The notes beneath the pieces are model-generated. The model was not told the DNA's origin. It was given only the letters and a program-made list of their open reading frames with translations, and searched no databases. From Salinispirillum sp049115955 (GTDB taxonomy: Bacteria; Pseudomonadota; Gammaproteobacteria; Pseudomonadales; Natronospirillaceae), in NCBI GenBank assembly GCA_049115955.1, contig JAGDZJ010000029.1, positions 1-64,000 of the forward strand: a DNA stretch of 64,000 bases. The letters run 5' to 3'. A program made the translations under genes and the position numbers. Positions 50,101-58,105 of this stretch are shown piece by piece; the first letter of the stretch is position 1, and every line of letters begins with the position of its first letter.

Positions 50101-51232
50101 GGGTCAAGACAGCAGTCAGGAAAAAACAGAAGAACCCACGCCCCGAAAACTCGAGAAGGCCCGTGAAGACGGGCAGGTGGCGCGATCAAAGGAGTTGGCG
50201 ACCACTGTCGTGCTCGTAGCGGCGGCGATGTCGTTCATTATGTTTGGTCCGTTGGTTGCGCGGCAGATGTTGGACGTGGCGACTTTCAACTTTGCCTTTG
50301 ATCCTGCGGTGAAAGGAGATACGGCGTATATGTTCCGGCACATGGGGGCTTCCTTTAGTGCCATGGGTATCGCTGTTGCACCGTTCTTCGCTGTGATGGT
50401 GCTGGCCGCTTTTGCAGGGCCTTTGGGCTTAGGTGGTTGGAATTTCACGACGAAGGCGCTGATGCCTAAAGGGTCGCGTATTAATCCTCTGGCTGGTATT
50501 AAGCGAATGTTCTCGCTGAACTCCTTGGTTGAGCTGCTTAAAGGCTATGCCAAGGTAGGTTTAGTGGCAACCATGGCGGTACTGATTTTATGGAGTCAAG
50601 TCGATGAACTGCGAGCCATTGCACGGGAGCCGACACGCCAAGCTATTGTCCATGCGGCGACTATTTTAGGTTGGAGCTTTCTCTTAATGGCGTTGACGAC
50701 TGCCATTATCGCGGCGGTGGACATTCCTTTTCAGATCTATTCGCACACCAAGAAACTAAAGATGACGTTTCAAGAGGTGAAAGACGAATACAAAAATACC
50801 GAAGGTAAGCCTGAAGTTAAAGCCAAAATCCGCCAACTGCAGCGGCAGATGGCAGAAGGGCGCATGATGTCCGATGTGCCGCAAGCGGACGTTATCATCA
50901 CCAACCCGGAACACTATTCAGTGGCTCTAAAGTACGACCCCAACAGCATGCCTGCGCCGTTAATGCTGGCGAAAGGTGTTGATGAAGTAGCGATGAAAAT
51001 TCGTGAGATTGCGCGAGAAAACGGCATAAGCATTATCGAAATGCCACCTCTAGCGCGGGCACTGTATCACCATACCAAGGTGGGCGATGAAATTCCTGCC
51101 GAGCTGTATCTGGCCGTGGCACAGGTATTGGCCTATGTATTCCAAATGAACGAAGCGAAAAAAGGGCAAATGCCGCCGCCGGAGCGTAAGCCTAAGGTAG
51201 AGATACCACCTGACTTCCGCCGCGACGATTGA
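50093..51232 (+). CDS. flhB: FlhB, export-gate switch protein
   Basis: FlhB switches export from rod/hook to filament substrates upon self-cleavage. The N-terminal signature EKTEEPTPRKLEKAREDGQVARSKEL (in outline EEPTPRKLEKAREDGQ) precedes four membrane helices. The cytoplasmic domain contains the autocleavage site NPEH in DVIITNPEHYSVALKY, here with Glu where enteric proteins have Thr. The 379-residue length is normal. The start GTG overlaps fliR. Confidence 0.97.
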   Translation: MAEGQDSSQEKTEEPTPRKLEKAREDGQVARSKELATTVVLVAAAMSFIMFGPLVARQMLDVATFNFAFDPAVKGDTAYMFRHMGASFSAMGIAVAPFFAVMVLAAFAGPLGLGGWNFTTKALMPKGSRINPLAGIKRMFSLNSLVELLKGYAKVGLVATMAVLILWSQVDELRAIAREPTRQAIVHAATILGWSFLLMALTTAIIAAVDIPFQIYSHTKKLKMTFQEVKDEYKNTEGKPEVKAKIRQLQRQMAEGRMMSDVPQADVIITNPEHYSVALKYDPNSMPAPLMLAKGVDEVAMKIREIARENGISIIEMPPLARALYHHTKVGDEIPAELYLAVAQVLAYVFQMNEAKKGQMPPPERKPKVEIPPDFRRDD

Positions 51233-51326
51233 GGTGAGTGCCTAAAAACTACTGAGCTCGCTACGTTTTTAAACATCCACCTCCTAGTCGATCCCTTCAC
51301 TACAAGTAAATTGTCCTTCTTACCCG

Positions 51327-51344
51327 GCGGCAACCTTTTGCCGC
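51327..51344 (+). other. Hairpin between flhB and flhA
   Basis: GCGGCAA (51327-51333) and TTGCCGC (51338-51344) form a perfect 7-base stem with a 4-base loop, ending 4 bases before the flhA sigma-54 promoter. It may end the flhB transcript or be a protein site; no T-run follows. Confidence 0.5.
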
Positions 51345-51347
51345 ATT

Positions 51348-51364
51348 CTGGCAAGGGTTTTGCA
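51348..51364 (+). promoter_or_regulatory. Sigma-54 promoter of flhA
   Basis: CTGGCAAGGGTTTTGCA has GG-N10-GC spacing with TGGC and TTGCA boxes, about 57 bases before the flhA ATG. An RpoN-dependent flhA promoter is known in Pseudomonas and Vibrio. Confidence 0.75.
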
Positions 51365-51420
51365 AAGTTCCCGTAAGAATCTGTAAAGAGTCATCGTTTT
51401 GGCGTTTTAGGAAAATATTC

Positions 51421-53664
51421 ATGGCAATGCCGGGTAGCAGTACGCTCCAGCAACTTAAGAACATGGACCGCAGCACGTTGCTACGGGGTATGCGCGTGAA
51501 TGCACAAAATGTATTGACGGGGCACTTGGGCGTTCCGTTGTTTTTGTTGGTGTTGCTCGCGTTTGTTACGCTGCCAATGCCCACGCCGGTGCTCGACCTG
51601 TTTTTCACCTTCAATATTGCATTGTCCATCATTGTTCTGTTGGTGACTATCTACGCTCTACGGCCTCTCGATTTCGCCGTATTTCCGTCCATACTGCTTG
51701 TTGCTACGCTGTTGCGTTTGGCCTTGAACGTAGCGTCTACGCGTGTGGTTTTGCTGTACGGTCATGAGGGGGGAGACGCAGCCGGTAAAGTAATCGAAGC
51801 GTTCGGTGAAGTGCTGATTGGTGGCAACTACGCAGTCGGCTTAGTCGTGTTTGCTATCTTGATGATCATTAACTTTGTCGTGGTTACCAAGGGTGCTGGC
51901 CGGGTTTCCGAGGTCAGCGCTCGTTTCACCTTGGATGCTATGCCTGGTAAGCAGATGGCCATTGATGCCGACTTGAACGCGGGTTTGATTGATGCGGATG
52001 CGGCCAAATCCCGGCGTGCTGAAATCGCCCAAGAGGCTGACTTCTACGGCTCTATGGACGGTGCGTCGAAATTCGTGCGCGGTGATGCCGTGGCTGGCAT
52101 CTTGATCCTGATCATAAACATCCTAGGCGGTATCGCCATCGGTATGGCGCAGCACGGCCTGAACTTCGGTACCGCAGTTGAAAACTACGCGCTGCTGACC
52201 ATCGGTGACGGCTTGGTGGCTCAGATTCCTTCTCTGCTGCTGTCGACCGCAGCGGCTATCATGGTGACTCGTAACTCCAGTAGCCAGGAAATGGGTGGCC
52301 AGATCACCGATCAGGTGCTGGGGTCTCCCCGTATCCTGGCTGTCGCCGCGGGTTTGTTGTGGGTGCTAGGGCTCGTTCCTGGCATGCCGCACATGGTATT
52401 TTTGGGCTTGGCTCTGGTGTTGACTATTACTGCATTGTGGACGTACTTGCGCAATAAGGAGGACGCCGAGGAGTTAGCTGATGACATCGGACGCCCGGGT
52501 GGCGGTGGTGGCAAGGGTGGCGGTAAAGGCGGTGGCTTGCCCGGCAGTTCACCGGACGGGGTTGCGCCACGCCCAGGCAGCAGGGCGCAGGAAGGCACCT
52601 TGGAACAAGACAATAAAGAGCTCAGTTGGGACGATGTGCAGCCCGTTGATATGGTGGGCTTGGAAGTTGGCTATCGTTTGATACCTTTGGTGGACAAGTC
52701 ACAAGGTGGCCAGCTGCTCGGGCGCATAAAAGGCGTGCGTAAGAAATTGTCGCAAGACGTTGGCTTCCTGATGCCGTCCATACACATTCGCGACAACTTG
52801 GATCTGTTGCCCAATCATTATCGTTTGACTCTGATGGGTGTAACAATTGCCGAAGCAGAGATCCACCCTGAGCGCGATATGGCGATCAATCCCGGGCAGG
52901 TGTTCGGTGATATCGCGGGTATCGCCGCGAAAGATCCTGCCTTTGGTTTGGATGCGGTGTGGATTGAATCCTCGCAAAAGGATCAAGCGCAAGCTCTAGG
53001 CTATACTGTAGTGGACGCCAGCACGGTGGTAGCGACGCACCTTAACCAGATTCTGTTCAAGCATGCACACGAACTGCTGGGTCATGAAGAAGTTCAGAAG
53101 TTGTTGGATCAGTTGACGAAGAATTCGCCGAAACTGGCTGAAGAGCTGGTACCGAATACACTCAGTGTCAGCGCGCTGTTGAAAGTGCTGCAAAACCTGT
53201 TGCTGGAGCAGGTGCCTATACGCGATATGCGTACCATTGCTGAGGCCCTAACCAATGCCGGTACTCAGGATACGTCGCAGTTGACGGCCGCAGCGCGTAC
53301 CGCGCTGGCTCGATTGATCGTGCAGAACATCATCGGCAACGATACGGAAATGCCGGTTATGACACTGGATCGCGATTTGGAACAGTTGTTGCAAAGAATC
53401 CTTCAGCAGGGTCAACAAAATGGCGGCGGCGATGCCGTTATGATTGAGCCTGCGTTAGCTGAAAAATTACAAGGATCTGTCAGTGAGTTGGTACGGCGCC
53501 TGGAAGCAGAAGGTAAGCCCGCCATATTGCTGGTGCCTGGGCCGCTGCGCATGATGCTGGCCCGTTTCTTCCGGTTTGCCGTGGATAACTTGAATGTACT
53601 GGCTTACGACGAAGTGCCGGAAAATAAAAGAATTACTGTAGTGGCTTCGGTCGGACAGTCTTAG
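51421..53664 (+). CDS. flhA: FlhA, flagellar export-gate protein
   Basis: FlhA forms the nonameric ring of the export gate and binds chaperone-substrate complexes. The 747-residue protein has about eight N-terminal membrane helices with the family signature AVFPSILLVATLLRLALNVAS and the segment FTLDAMPGKQMAIDADLNAG, then a cytoplasmic domain (SWDDVQPVDMVGLEVGYRLI, LGYTVVDASTVVATHLNQI). The linker after the membrane part (about residues 358-395) is strikingly Gly/Lys-rich (GGGGGKGGGKGGGLPG), longer than in most FlhA. Confidence 0.97.
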   Translation: MAMPGSSTLQQLKNMDRSTLLRGMRVNAQNVLTGHLGVPLFLLVLLAFVTLPMPTPVLDLFFTFNIALSIIVLLVTIYALRPLDFAVFPSILLVATLLRLALNVASTRVVLLYGHEGGDAAGKVIEAFGEVLIGGNYAVGLVVFAILMIINFVVVTKGAGRVSEVSARFTLDAMPGKQMAIDADLNAGLIDADAAKSRRAEIAQEADFYGSMDGASKFVRGDAVAGILILIINILGGIAIGMAQHGLNFGTAVENYALLTIGDGLVAQIPSLLLSTAAAIMVTRNSSSQEMGGQITDQVLGSPRILAVAAGLLWVLGLVPGMPHMVFLGLALVLTITALWTYLRNKEDAEELADDIGRPGGGGGKGGGKGGGLPGSSPDGVAPRPGSRAQEGTLEQDNKELSWDDVQPVDMVGLEVGYRLIPLVDKSQGGQLLGRIKGVRKKLSQDVGFLMPSIHIRDNLDLLPNHYRLTLMGVTIAEAEIHPERDMAINPGQVFGDIAGIAAKDPAFGLDAVWIESSQKDQAQALGYTVVDASTVVATHLNQILFKHAHELLGHEEVQKLLDQLTKNSPKLAEELVPNTLSVSALLKVLQNLLLEQVPIRDMRTIAEALTNAGTQDTSQLTAAARTALARLIVQNIIGNDTEMPVMTLDRDLEQLLQRILQQGQQNGGGDAVMIEPALAEKLQGSVSELVRRLEAEGKPAILLVPGPLRMMLARFFRFAVDNLNVLAYDEVPENKRITVVASVGQS

Positions 53665-53674
53665 GAGCGAGAGC

Positions 53675-55174
53675 ATGAAAGTACGTAAATTCATTGCGCG
53701 GAACATGTCAGAGGGTTTAAAACTCGTGGCCGCTGAACTGGGCGATGAGGCGATGATTCTGTCGAACCGCAAGGTGGCAGAAGGCATTGAGATACTTGCT
53801 GCGGTCAAGGCTGAAGACGAGGGCGACGATCCGATCGCTGCACCACCTATGGTTGCGCCAAAAGCGGCCGCTCCGGTCCCAGTGCCGTCTGCTCCCGTAC
53901 CTGCTCCGGCTCAACCGACTGCATTAACGCGCGACTCCTTGCGCGAACTCATTGCACCGCGTTCCGCCATTAACCCGCAACCGCGTGAAACCATGCAAGA
54001 CAGCATTATCCGTATGTCTGAGCAAGAAGGAGGCGGTGGCTTGACGCGTGACGCCTTGATGCAACTGCTGACCAAACACAAAGATCCGCTGCAAGAGAAA
54101 CGTCAAAAGCTGCGTGATCAGATTACCGAACAGAGCAAGCAGGAATTCGATGATGAATTGAATGATGCCATGGCTAAGCCAGCGCGCTCTGCAAAACCGG
54201 CTGCGAAACCCGCAGCTCGTAAGCCTGCGCAGTTGTCTGAACCGAGAACGGCAACGCCGAAGCAACAAGTACCGGTGCGGCCAGTGGCCAGCGCGGAGCA
54301 GCAAGAGCTGTCGGCGATGCGCGAAGAACTGACGGCCTTGCGGCAGTGGTTGGAGGTGCATGAGCGGCAGAACATTGGTGAGGCTGGTGGTCCATTGGCA
54401 CAGCGCCTGATGTTGTGTGGCTTTGACAGCCGTTGTATTACCCCAATGGTTGAAAAGTATGGCGATCAACTGGCTGATGATAGCTGGACTTTAGCATTGG
54501 AAAAAATCGCCAGTTTGGCGGAGAACAACGCCGAATGTCTGGTAAAACGTGGTGGAATCGCTGCTTTGGTTGGTCCTACAGGGGCCGGTAAAACGACTAC
54601 TCTGTCAAAAATCGCCACCCGGTTTGCTATGCAGCACGGTGCCGATGCGCTGGGAATTATCTCTCTCGACCAATACCGTATTGGGGCGCACGAGCCAGTC
54701 AAAATTCTGGCACGCATTTTGGGCTGCGAGATTATCTTGCAGGATCAGTCCGACAATTTAGAAGAATCGCTGGCCAAGCTCAGTAATAAGAAGTTGATCT
54801 TGATCGATACCAACGGTTCCGAACGAGGCTTAACGGCCTATCTGGCTCAGTTAGGTCAGAGCGCGTTGGAACGTCACATTAAGCCTATTCTCGTGTTGCC
54901 GTCTAACTTGTCGGTACACAGTCTGCAAAACGCTTTCGCGCGATTCAGTGTGCTGAAACCACGCGGCATTATTTTGACCAAGTCGGATGAGAGTGCCGAG
55001 ATTGGCCCCGTGCTCAGTCTCAGCCTACGAAAAAAAGTACCCTTGTTGTATTGGAGTGATGGCACCTTGGTGCCGCAAGACCTCCATTTTGGTCAGGTTA
55101 AACGCCTGGTCGAGGAGAGTTATGCCAGCTTAAAGCGAGATTTCTCGGGGGCTAAAGTAGCCCTCACCGGATAG
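53675..55174 (+). CDS. flhF: FlhF, SRP-type GTPase for polar flagellar placement
   Basis: FlhF positions the flagellum at the cell pole. The 499-residue protein has the N-terminal B domain (KVRKFIARNMSEGLKLVAAE), a disordered Ala/Pro/Lys-rich segment (about residues 55-190), and the SRP GTPase NG domain with the P-loop GPTGAGKTTTLSKIATRFA, GIISLDQYRIGAHEPVKIL and LILIDTNGS. A SRP GTPase normally has DTAG at the last position; here it reads DTNG, a common FlhF variation. It lies 10 bases after flhA. Confidence 0.96.
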   Translation: MKVRKFIARNMSEGLKLVAAELGDEAMILSNRKVAEGIEILAAVKAEDEGDDPIAAPPMVAPKAAAPVPVPSAPVPAPAQPTALTRDSLRELIAPRSAINPQPRETMQDSIIRMSEQEGGGGLTRDALMQLLTKHKDPLQEKRQKLRDQITEQSKQEFDDELNDAMAKPARSAKPAAKPAARKPAQLSEPRTATPKQQVPVRPVASAEQQELSAMREELTALRQWLEVHERQNIGEAGGPLAQRLMLCGFDSRCITPMVEKYGDQLADDSWTLALEKIASLAENNAECLVKRGGIAALVGPTGAGKTTTLSKIATRFAMQHGADALGIISLDQYRIGAHEPVKILARILGCEIILQDQSDNLEESLAKLSNKKLILIDTNGSERGLTAYLAQLGQSALERHIKPILVLPSNLSVHSLQNAFARFSVLKPRGIILTKSDESAEIGPVLSLSLRKKVPLLYWSDGTLVPQDLHFGQVKRLVEESYASLKRDFSGAKVALTG

Positions 55175-55200
55175 TCTTGAAGTAAAGAGGCTGCTGGAGC

Positions 55201-55229
55201 TCTAGCAGTTGGAACCTAGCAGTTAGGAA
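55201..55229 (+). repeat. Short tandem duplication between flhF and fleN
   Basis: CTAGCAGTTGGAAC and CTAGCAGTTAGGAAC follow one another directly in the 65-base gap, a 14/15-base imperfect tandem repeat. It immediately precedes the fleN leader. Confidence 0.5.
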
Positions 55230-55239
55230 CAGGCCCATT

Positions 55240-56061
55240 ATGGCGAAACAGGAACCCGTTCAGGTAATTGCCGTTACCGGAGGTAAAGGCGGCGTTGGGA
55301 AGAGTAATGTGTCTATCAACGCAGCTGTGGCTATGGCAAAACTGGGCAAGCGCGTGGTGGTACTGGATGCTGACCTAGGGTTGGCAAATATTGACGTCTT
55401 GCTCGGCTTGCGGGCGACCCGTAACCTAGTGGATGTACTCGACGGTCGTTGTGGACTGAAAGATGTCATGGTTGAGGGGCCGTGTGGTATCAAAGTTATT
55501 CCGGCATCGTCTGGTACGCCTTATATGGCCAACCTAGCAGAACAAGAGCATGCCGGTATTATTCACGCCTTTTCATCGTTAGCGGATGAAATGGACGTAT
55601 TGGTTGTTGATACCGCCGCGGGTATTTCCCGAACAGTCGTTAGTTTTGTCCGTGCCTGCCAAGAAGTGTTGGTCGTTGTATGCGACGAACCGACGTCGAT
55701 CACCGATGCATACGCCCTCATCAAAGTCATTAATCATGACTACAATATGAACAGATTTCGCATTTTGGCCAATATGGTCAGAACCAAGAATGAGGGTATG
55801 CGGCTGTACCAGAAGCTCACCAGCGTAACAGAACGCTTCGTAGACGTTGCGTTACAGTATGCGGGTGAGATACCTTTTGATGACAACGTGCGTCGCGCAG
55901 TGCAAAAACAAAAGTCAGTGGTAGATGCGTACCCGAATACGAAAGCATCAATCGCTTATGAACAATTAGCGCAACAGATGATACGGTGGCCATTGCCGAC
56001 TTCGCCTAAAGGACACTTAGAGTTCTTTGTTGAGCGTTTGATTACTGGCAGTGTGAGATAG
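55240..56061 (+). CDS. fleN: FleN (FlhG), MinD-like ATPase controlling flagellar number
   Basis: FleN limits flagella to one and in Pseudomonas inhibits FleQ. The 273-residue protein has the deviant Walker A motif GGKGGVGKSNVSIN, the MinD-like VVVLDADLGLANIDVLLG, VLVVDTAAGISRTVVSFV and a C-terminal amphipathic segment (LEFFVERLITG) that could bind membrane. It follows flhF and precedes fliA, the usual order for polar-flagellate bacteria. Confidence 0.96.
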   Translation: MAKQEPVQVIAVTGGKGGVGKSNVSINAAVAMAKLGKRVVVLDADLGLANIDVLLGLRATRNLVDVLDGRCGLKDVMVEGPCGIKVIPASSGTPYMANLAEQEHAGIIHAFSSLADEMDVLVVDTAAGISRTVVSFVRACQEVLVVVCDEPTSITDAYALIKVINHDYNMNRFRILANMVRTKNEGMRLYQKLTSVTERFVDVALQYAGEIPFDDNVRRAVQKQKSVVDAYPNTKASIAYEQLAQQMIRWPLPTSPKGHLEFFVERLITGSVR

Positions 56062-56064
56062 TGA

Positions 56065-56817
56065 ATGTTACAGGTGCCTCCTTTCATGTATGAATCACAA
56101 AACAAAAGAAGCCAGATGGATGAGTTGGTGACAGCGCATGCCACCTTGGTCAAGCGTATTGCGCACCATCTCATGGCTCGGCTGCCTGATACGGTACTGG
56201 CAGAAGATCTCATACAGGCAGGCATGATTGGTTTGATTGAAGCGGCTAAGAATTACGACCGTACAAAAGGGGCTACGTTCGAAACGTATGCCGGTATTCG
56301 GATTCGTGGTTCGATGCTGGATGAAGTGCGCAAAGGTGATTGGGTACCGCGCAGCGTGCACCGCAACAGCCGTCGCGTGTCAGATGCCATACGCACGGTA
56401 GAAATGCGCGAATCGCGCGACGCTCAAGATCAAGAAGTCGCGGCAGAAATGGGCATATCGCTTGATGAGTTTTACTCACTGTTGAAAGATACCCAGAATG
56501 CACGCTTGTTCAGTTTTGAAGAGTTGATGGAAAATTCGTCTTCTGGAGAGTCTGATCAAGCCTGGCACTCGGCCGTGGAGCAAGGCCCTTCATCGAGTCA
56601 TGAATCGTCCAGTATGCATGCGTCTATGGTAGAAGCTATAAAAACACTACCCGAACGAGAGCAACTCATACTATCCTTGTACTACGACGAAGAACTCAAC
56701 TTAAAAGAGATCGGAGCAGTGCTTGGCGTCAGTGAATCGAGAGTCAGTCAGATTCATTCGCAGGCCACTCATCGACTCAGAGCCAGGTTAAGAGACTGGC
56801 GCGAAGGTGAAGAGTGA
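56065..56817 (+). CDS. fliA: FliA, flagellar sigma factor sigma-28
   Basis: FliA directs transcription of flagellin and chemotaxis genes. The 250-residue protein has sigma region 2 (LPDTVLAEDLIQAGMIGLIEAAKNYD in outline: AEDLIQAGMIGL, FETYAGIRIRGSMLDEVRKGDW), region 3, and region 4 with LPEREQLILSLYYDEELNLKEIG (in outline) and GVSESRVSQIHSQA. Starts at 56065 and 56089 are both possible. Its target promoters are present in the window at 11248, 19219, 22798, 56849 and 62886. Confidence 0.96.
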   Translation: MLQVPPFMYESQNKRSQMDELVTAHATLVKRIAHHLMARLPDTVLAEDLIQAGMIGLIEAAKNYDRTKGATFETYAGIRIRGSMLDEVRKGDWVPRSVHRNSRRVSDAIRTVEMRESRDAQDQEVAAEMGISLDEFYSLLKDTQNARLFSFEELMENSSSGESDQAWHSAVEQGPSSSHESSSMHASMVEAIKTLPEREQLILSLYYDEELNLKEIGAVLGVSESRVSQIHSQATHRLRARLRDWREGEE

Positions 56818-56848
56818 CGTATACCTGTATATTATTAAGTGTGTTTAT

Positions 56849-56873
56849 TAAAAAAGTTAATTTGCGCCGATAA
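56849..56873 (+). promoter_or_regulatory. Candidate FliA (sigma-28) promoter upstream of cheY
   Basis: The -10 GCCGATAA (56866-56873) matches the consensus fully. The only TAAA upstream lies 13 bases before it, instead of the usual 15, so the -35 is uncertain. The predicted transcript leads into cheY after a leader of about 25 bases. Confidence 0.55.
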
Positions 56874-56906
56874 CCTTAACAGGGTTTGCGTGTTTTGGAG
56901 GTAGCC

Positions 56907-57299
56907 TTGGATAAGAACATGAAAATTCTGGTGGTGGACGACTTTTCAACGATGCGTCGCATCGTTAAAAACCTGCTGCGGGATTTGGGGTTTACAAATA
57001 CTCATGAAGCCGATGACGGTAGTACCGCTTGGCCAATGCTACAAAGTGGTGATTTCGATTTTCTGGTGACCGACTGGAATATGCCCGGCATGACAGGCAT
57101 CGAACTGTTGCAGAAGGTGCGCGCGGATGATCGCCTCAAAACGCTCCCCGTTTTGATGGTGACTGCGGAAGCCAAACGAGATCAGATTGTTGCCGCAGCT
57201 CAGGCTGGCGTAAACGGTTATGTGGTCAAGCCCTTCACTGCTGCAGCGCTGAAAGAAAAAATCGAAAAGATTTTTGAGCGCGTGGATGCCAGCAAGTAA
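56907..57299 (+). CDS. cheY: CheY, chemotaxis response regulator
   Basis: CheY-P binds FliM and changes motor rotation. The receiver has the acidic pair in LVVDDFSTMRRIVKNLLRDLG, the phospho-acceptor Asp56 in LVTDWNMPGM, and the conserved Thr and Lys (VMVTAEAKRD, VVKPFTAAALKEKI). A TTG at 56907 is preceded by GGAGGT at ideal distance; the ATG at 56919 would be 16 bases away, so the TTG is preferred and yields 130 residues. cheZ follows after 18 bases. Confidence 0.95.
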   Translation: MDKNMKILVVDDFSTMRRIVKNLLRDLGFTNTHEADDGSTAWPMLQSGDFDFLVTDWNMPGMTGIELLQKVRADDRLKTLPVLMVTAEAKRDQIVAAAQAGVNGYVVKPFTAAALKEKIEKIFERVDASK

Positions 57300-57317
57300 C
57301 CGACTGACGGAGTAATT

Positions 57318-58094
57318 ATGAGTCAGACAGGTGCAGATAACGCCAGACAAGAATTTGAAGAACTTATCAAGCTCAAGTCGCACGAGTTGCAAGGGTTTAT
57401 AGAGCGTGGCGACCTTAACGGTGCCATGAACATTATTCAGCAATTGCAAGATGCTCGCGAACAGACACTGTACAAAGAGGTGGGTAGACTTACCCGCGGC
57501 CTTCACGACGCCATTACCAATTTTCATATCGATGCCAACCTCGACGAGGATTTCACGCAACTGTCTGAGATGGCCGATGCTACGGACCGCCTAGGTTATG
57601 TGGTGAAAATGACCGAGGACGCGGCCAACAAAACCATGGATAAGGTGGATGAGTGTATGCCCATCGCCAACGACCTAGGTTTGGTTGCCGATGAATTGCG
57701 TAATGAATGGCAGCGCCTGTCACGACGTGAAATGTCAGCAGAAGAATTCCGGGAACTGTATTGGAAAATGGATCAGTTTCTTGATCGGTTGGGCGGCGAT
57801 TCCAAGGCGCTGTACACCCATTTGTCTGACATCCTGTTGGCGCAGGATTTTCAAGACCTTACAGGTCAGGTCATTCAGCGCGTTACCGGTCTAGTGCGTG
57901 ACGTAGAGAAGAGTCTCGTTGATCTTATGCTTTTGGCCAGTAAGGTCGAAAATGTCGCCGGTTTTACGCGCGAGAAAGCGCCAGAAAAAGAAAAAGATAG
58001 CTTGGCGGGTCATGGACCTACGGTTAAGCAGACCGAAGATACTGTATCGAGCCAAGATGATGTCGACGATTTATTGTCCAGTCTGGGCTTTTAG
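57318..58094 (+). CDS. cheZ: CheZ, CheY-P phosphatase
   Basis: CheZ speeds CheY dephosphorylation. The 258-residue protein is helical with LGYVVKMTEDAANKTMDKVD and the active-site region LAQDFQDLTGQVIQRV, whose Gln is the catalytic residue in the family. The C-terminal CheY-binding peptide is DVDDLLSSLGF. It stands in the cheYZA order. Confidence 0.95.
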   Translation: MSQTGADNARQEFEELIKLKSHELQGFIERGDLNGAMNIIQQLQDAREQTLYKEVGRLTRGLHDAITNFHIDANLDEDFTQLSEMADATDRLGYVVKMTEDAANKTMDKVDECMPIANDLGLVADELRNEWQRLSRREMSAEEFRELYWKMDQFLDRLGGDSKALYTHLSDILLAQDFQDLTGQVIQRVTGLVRDVEKSLVDLMLLASKVENVAGFTREKAPEKEKDSLAGHGPTVKQTEDTVSSQDDVDDLLSSLGF

Positions 58095-58105
58095 GGAGCT
58101 GTTGT

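Noticed and set aside
52311..52613. Minus-strand Pro-rich frame opposite flhA
   Set aside because: The Pro runs are simply the complement of the Gly codons of the FlhA linker.
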